Source: Chitinophagales bacterium (GTDB lineage Bacteria; Bacteroidota; Bacteroidia; Chitinophagales; BACL12). From it: a DNA stretch of 8,937 nucleotides. Below, piece by piece: positions 6,360-8,937 of this stretch. The position numbers and the translations under genes were made by a program. The stretch lies in assembly GCA_014380545.1 (NCBI GenBank), contig JACMJP010000200.1:1-8937 (forward strand). Reading direction: 5' to 3'. Under the pieces are notes generated by a model. It was not told the DNA's origin and ran no database searches. It was given only the letters and a program-made list of their open reading frames with translations. Within the stretch, counting starts at the first letter, position 1. Every line of letters starts with the position of its first letter.

Positions 6360-8054
6360 ATGAAAGTTATGATTACTCGTAAACTTCTGATCGCAGTTCT
6401 TCTCTTAGTGAGTGGTGCTGCATTCGCTCAGATTGAGCCAGTTATTAACGAAGATTGGATACCCGAAGGAAAAATGGAACAGCATGAATCATTTACGAAT
6501 GGTGATTATGCATTTCCGGCTAAACCCCGCAATATGTGGCAGGTAGGTATAAACGTCGGTTTACCACAACTCGCAGGAGATGTTCGTACAGAACCTTTTG
6601 CGCCTAACCATGGCCCTTCATGGGGAGTAGGTTTAAATATTCGCAAAGGATTAGGATATGTAGCCTCTCTCCGGTTAAACGGAATGTTTGGTTATGCACA
6701 TGGTCAGGACTATGTGTCTGGTTCTAAAAACAGTAACAAAGTTTTAAACGGCTCTTTTGCAGGAAGTTCTAACCCTGATAAATATTCTACAGGTGCTGAT
6801 TATTCCGACAGTTCCTGGATTTATAATTACAAAACAAAGCTGATGAGCGGCGGATTAGATATTATGTTTAATCTGAACAATATCAACTTTCATAACGCCA
6901 CTCCAAAAACATATTTATATGCTTTTGCCGGAGCTGGTATATTAACCTATAGTACTAAACATGATGCTTTGGATGCGAATGGTGATGTATATGATTTTAA
7001 TGCAATATTAAACAATGGTGATTCAAGTCAAAATGACCCGGGTGTTACCGAGCAGGTACTTGATGATTTACATAACTTACTGGATGGAGAATACGAAACA
7101 CAGGCAGAAGTAGCCAACCAGAATAAAAATGTGGGAGATAATGATGTTACAGTTTTAAACCCTGCAGTTAGTTTAGGTGCAGGCGTATCCTGGAAACTTG
7201 GTGGAAGAGTTGAATTAGGTCTTGAGCATAGAGTAACTTATTATTTCGATGATCTTGCCGATGGTGAAAGATGGGAATATGCAAGAAATCAAGGGCAATT
7301 TAATGAAAACTCTGCTTTCTCTGACCACTATGATTTCTTACATTATACCCAGATAGTTCTGGGGGTAAATCTTGGAAGCAAATCACAGAAGCCCACATGG
7401 GAAGTGAATCCGCTTAATTTCGTTTATAACAAATTAGCTGAACTTGATCCGGATGAACTATTAAAAGACACAGATGATGATGGTGTTATTGACCGTTTGG
7501 ACAGGGAAGCTGATACACCGGCAGGAACACCGGTTGATACACATGGTGTTTCTCTTGACAGCGATAAAGATGGTTGTAAAGACAGTGAAGACCCGGAACC
7601 TTTCTCAACTCCTAATTTACCAATTGAGAATTGCCAGAACCAGTGGTTAACAAGAGATGATGTAAATGATATTATTGATGAAAGATTAAAGGATTATCAG
7701 AAAGGAACCGGCACAAACTGGTTTCTGCCAATGATCTTCTTTGATCTTGACAAATCTAATGTCCGCCCATCGGAAGTATATAAATTAGAACAGGTTAATG
7801 AGATTATGAATCAGTATACTAAACTAACTGTAGAAGTGGTTGGTCATGCAGATACAAGGGCAAGTGAAGCATATAACCTGAAACTTTCTGAGAACCGGGC
7901 TAAAGCATCAATCCAATACCTCACAGGCAAAGGAATAGCTGAAAGCCGTTTCGTAATGAAATATATGGGTGAAACTGATAACCTTATTCCTGAAGCCCGT
8001 CGTGAAGATGAACATCAGCAAAACAGAAGGGTTGAGTTCCATATTGTGAAGTAA
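6360..8054 (+). CDS. OmpA-family outer-membrane protein with TSP3-like linker
   Basis: A 564-aa protein. The signal peptide (about 1-24) ends GAAFAQ. Residues about 37-350 alternate like an outer-membrane beta-barrel, with strands such as WQVGINVGLPQLAGDV and LGLEHRVTYYF, and an inserted acidic, Asn-rich loop region (about 200-265). A calcium-binding thrombospondin type 3-like linker follows (about 370-415: DTDDDGVIDRLD, then DSDKDGCKDSEDPEP). The C-terminal OmpA/MotB-type peptidoglycan-binding domain (458-564) begins IFFDLDKSNVRPSE. D498 in GHADTRASEAYN and R513 in LSENRAKAS are 15 residues apart, the same spacing as the diaminopimelate-binding D271/R286 pair of E. coli OmpA. It should tether the outer membrane to the cell wall; whether it forms a pore is unknown. 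An alternative start at Met4 (6369) would change little. The gene appears monocistronic, with its own promoters and a strong terminator. Confidence 0.94.
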   Translation: MKVMITRKLLIAVLLLVSGAAFAQIEPVINEDWIPEGKMEQHESFTNGDYAFPAKPRNMWQVGINVGLPQLAGDVRTEPFAPNHGPSWGVGLNIRKGLGYVASLRLNGMFGYAHGQDYVSGSKNSNKVLNGSFAGSSNPDKYSTGADYSDSSWIYNYKTKLMSGGLDIMFNLNNINFHNATPKTYLYAFAGAGILTYSTKHDALDANGDVYDFNAILNNGDSSQNDPGVTEQVLDDLHNLLDGEYETQAEVANQNKNVGDNDVTVLNPAVSLGAGVSWKLGGRVELGLEHRVTYYFDDLADGERWEYARNQGQFNENSAFSDHYDFLHYTQIVLGVNLGSKSQKPTWEVNPLNFVYNKLAELDPDELLKDTDDDGVIDRLDREADTPAGTPVDTHGVSLDSDKDGCKDSEDPEPFSTPNLPIENCQNQWLTRDDVNDIIDERLKDYQKGTGTNWFLPMIFFDLDKSNVRPSEVYKLEQVNEIMNQYTKLTVEVVGHADTRASEAYNLKLSENRAKASIQYLTGKGIAESRFVMKYMGETDNLIPEARREDEHQQNRRVEFHIVK

Positions 8055-8081
8055 TAATTAATCATAAAATATAAATAAATG

Positions 8082-8109
8082 AAGGGTGGATGAAAGTCCA
8101 CCCTTTTTT
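8082..8109 (+). terminator. Intrinsic terminator after the OmpA-family gene
   Basis: A perfect 9-bp stem AAGGGTGGA / TCCACCCTT closes a 6-base loop TGAAAG and runs directly into six T's, 27 bp after the stop codon. This is the strongest terminator in the window. Read from the other strand the stem is followed by a T-rich but interrupted tract, so it may also stop the convergent transcript of the gene ending at 8304. Confidence 0.92.
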
Positions 8110-8110
8110 A

Positions 8111-8303
8111 TTTCTTATAATCTGCTCAAATAATTGCCACAGACTGGTTGGAAGAAATGATATTACTTGTATGGAAACCATGATATGGAAGCCCCTGAAT
8201 CAGCCAGGAAAATATAACACTTGAGTTGAACCTCTTCTTTTAGCTCCCTTTCTCTAGAACATTACATTAGTTGTCTTGCATGCATAAAGAAATTAAATAA
8301 TTT
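8111..8303. other. Non-coding convergent intergenic spacer
   Basis: Between the terminator and the membrane-protein stop codon I see no conserved frame, RNA gene or repeat. Small features present are the palindrome TGCATGCA (8278-8285) and ATGG-AAA-CCAT (8171-8181), both likely chance. Confidence 0.5.
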
Positions 8304-8937
8304 TTAATAAGAAGGAACAGGTTTTTTATTTATTTTTCGAATGAATAGTTCACTTATCATGAAAGCAAACAGAATTAAATATTCAATGGTGATAATAAAA
8401 TAATTTTCTTTAAATCCGTTGCCAGCATAAGTTATATAAGTAAGATATATCAAACCACTCCATACAATTGGAAATTTATAATTTGTAATCACTGTAAACA
8501 ATATAAGAGGAGTTATATACCAGGGATGAACAGTAGTGGAGAAAAGAAAATAAATAAAAAAAGCAAATAAAAAGAATTGAAACAATCTTTCTTTTTTATA
8601 AAAGAAGCTGGTTAACAAAATAAGAAAACATGCAATAACGGGTAACACTTTCTGAATCATCAGCTTTGATGAATAATTAAAACCTGAAAGCCATTTTGAA
8701 AAATTATATATACTTCCGTTAAATTCAAAAGAAACAAAATACAATTGCAGACTTGTTGAAAAATGCCTAATGAGTCCTGCATTATAAAATGGAATAAATG
8801 AAATAATAAATACAATTGCAGTTATGCAGCTATAAACGATTGTTTTCCTGAAGCCAATATATTTAAGCAGGAAGGGTAACAAAATGAGCGGTAATATTTT
8901 AGTTGCAACAGATAACCCGAATAGCACAGCAGATAAA
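8304..8937 (-). CDS. Polytopic membrane protein, probable GT-C-fold glycosyltransferase (partial, N-terminus beyond right edge)
   Basis: The reading frame is open to the right edge, with LSAVLFGLSVATKILPL as the first visible residues, so the true start lies outside; a GTG at 8927 is unlikely to be the start. The visible 210 residues hold six or seven hydrophobic segments separated by short basic loops. GLSVATKILPLILLPFLLK resembles the segment 'G...l.K..P.......l' found in GT87/DUF2029 and other GT-C polyprenyl-phosphate-sugar transferases, and FLFSTTVHPWYITPLILF (HPWY at 8517-8528) matches the late membrane-edge motif of that fold. Such enzymes take a sugar from a lipid-linked donor on the outer face of the inner membrane to build glycans or lipid-linked glycans. 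The catalytic acidic residues near the N-terminus are outside the window, so the call is family-level only. The tail IRKINKKPVPSY is basic and probably cytoplasmic. It converges on the OmpA-family gene. Confidence 0.62.
   Translation of the reverse strand, partial: LSAVLFGLSVATKILPLILLPFLLKYIGFRKTIVYSCITAIVFIISFIPFYNAGLIRHFSTSLQLYFVSFEFNGSIYNFSKWLSGFNYSSKLMIQKVLPVIACFLILLTSFFYKKERLFQFFLFAFFIYFLFSTTVHPWYITPLILFTVITNYKFPIVWSGLIYLTYITYAGNGFKENYFIITIEYLILFAFMISELFIRKINKKPVPSY

Noticed and set aside
8062..8181. 39-codon minus-strand frame beginning MVSIQVISFL
   Set aside because: It crosses both arms of the strong terminator hairpin and has no recognisable protein features.
1..8937. CRISPR arrays, tRNA/rRNA genes, insertion sequences, phage or toxin-antitoxin modules
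   Set aside because: No regularly spaced repeats, cloverleaf-like sequence, transposase or integrase motifs, or terminal inverted repeats were seen on either strand.

Overview
The window is a low-GC stretch of a Bacteroidota (Bacteroidetes) chromosome. Three things point to that phylum. Secreted proteins carry type IX secretion (T9SS) sorting domains: CHU_C / gliding-motility type B in the 619-aa protein, and type A-like in the 154-aa protein. Signal peptides end in the AQ or SQ junction usual in this phylum. Promoters follow the Bacteroidota TTTG-N19-21-TAnnTTTG pattern, and genes lack clear Shine-Dalgarno sequences. The genus cannot be named from this sequence.

Left third, minus strand (1-2819, read right to left): a short decayed gene with a signal peptide and a T9SS-type C-terminus (2819-2600), a weak terminator, an intact ABC-F ribosome-associated ATPase (2532-601), then arsR (533-219) translationally coupled to an arsN2-like acetyltransferase that leaves the window at base 1. 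The arsR promoter's -7 box is exactly enclosed by a short inverted repeat, as expected for an autoregulated arsenic operon whose later genes lie to the left.

Middle, plus strand (2972-6110): a small secreted protein with a type A-like sorting signal, a DUF2461 protein, and a 619-aa surface protein with an N-terminal adhesin-like domain, two SprB repeats, a PKD-like domain and a CHU_C sorting domain. Right third: an OmpA-family porin/peptidoglycan anchor (6360-8054) with two promoter candidates upstream and a strong intrinsic terminator, facing a partial multi-membrane-span protein, probably a GT-C glycosyltransferase, that enters from the right edge on the minus strand.

Most of the window is ordinary Bacteroidota genome content, and I found no convincing undescribed multi-gene system. 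The best leads are the broken small T9SS-type gene that two single-base restorations would repair into one 73-codon frame, its divergent neighbour that is also little more than signal peptide plus sorting domain, and the operator-promoter architecture of arsR.
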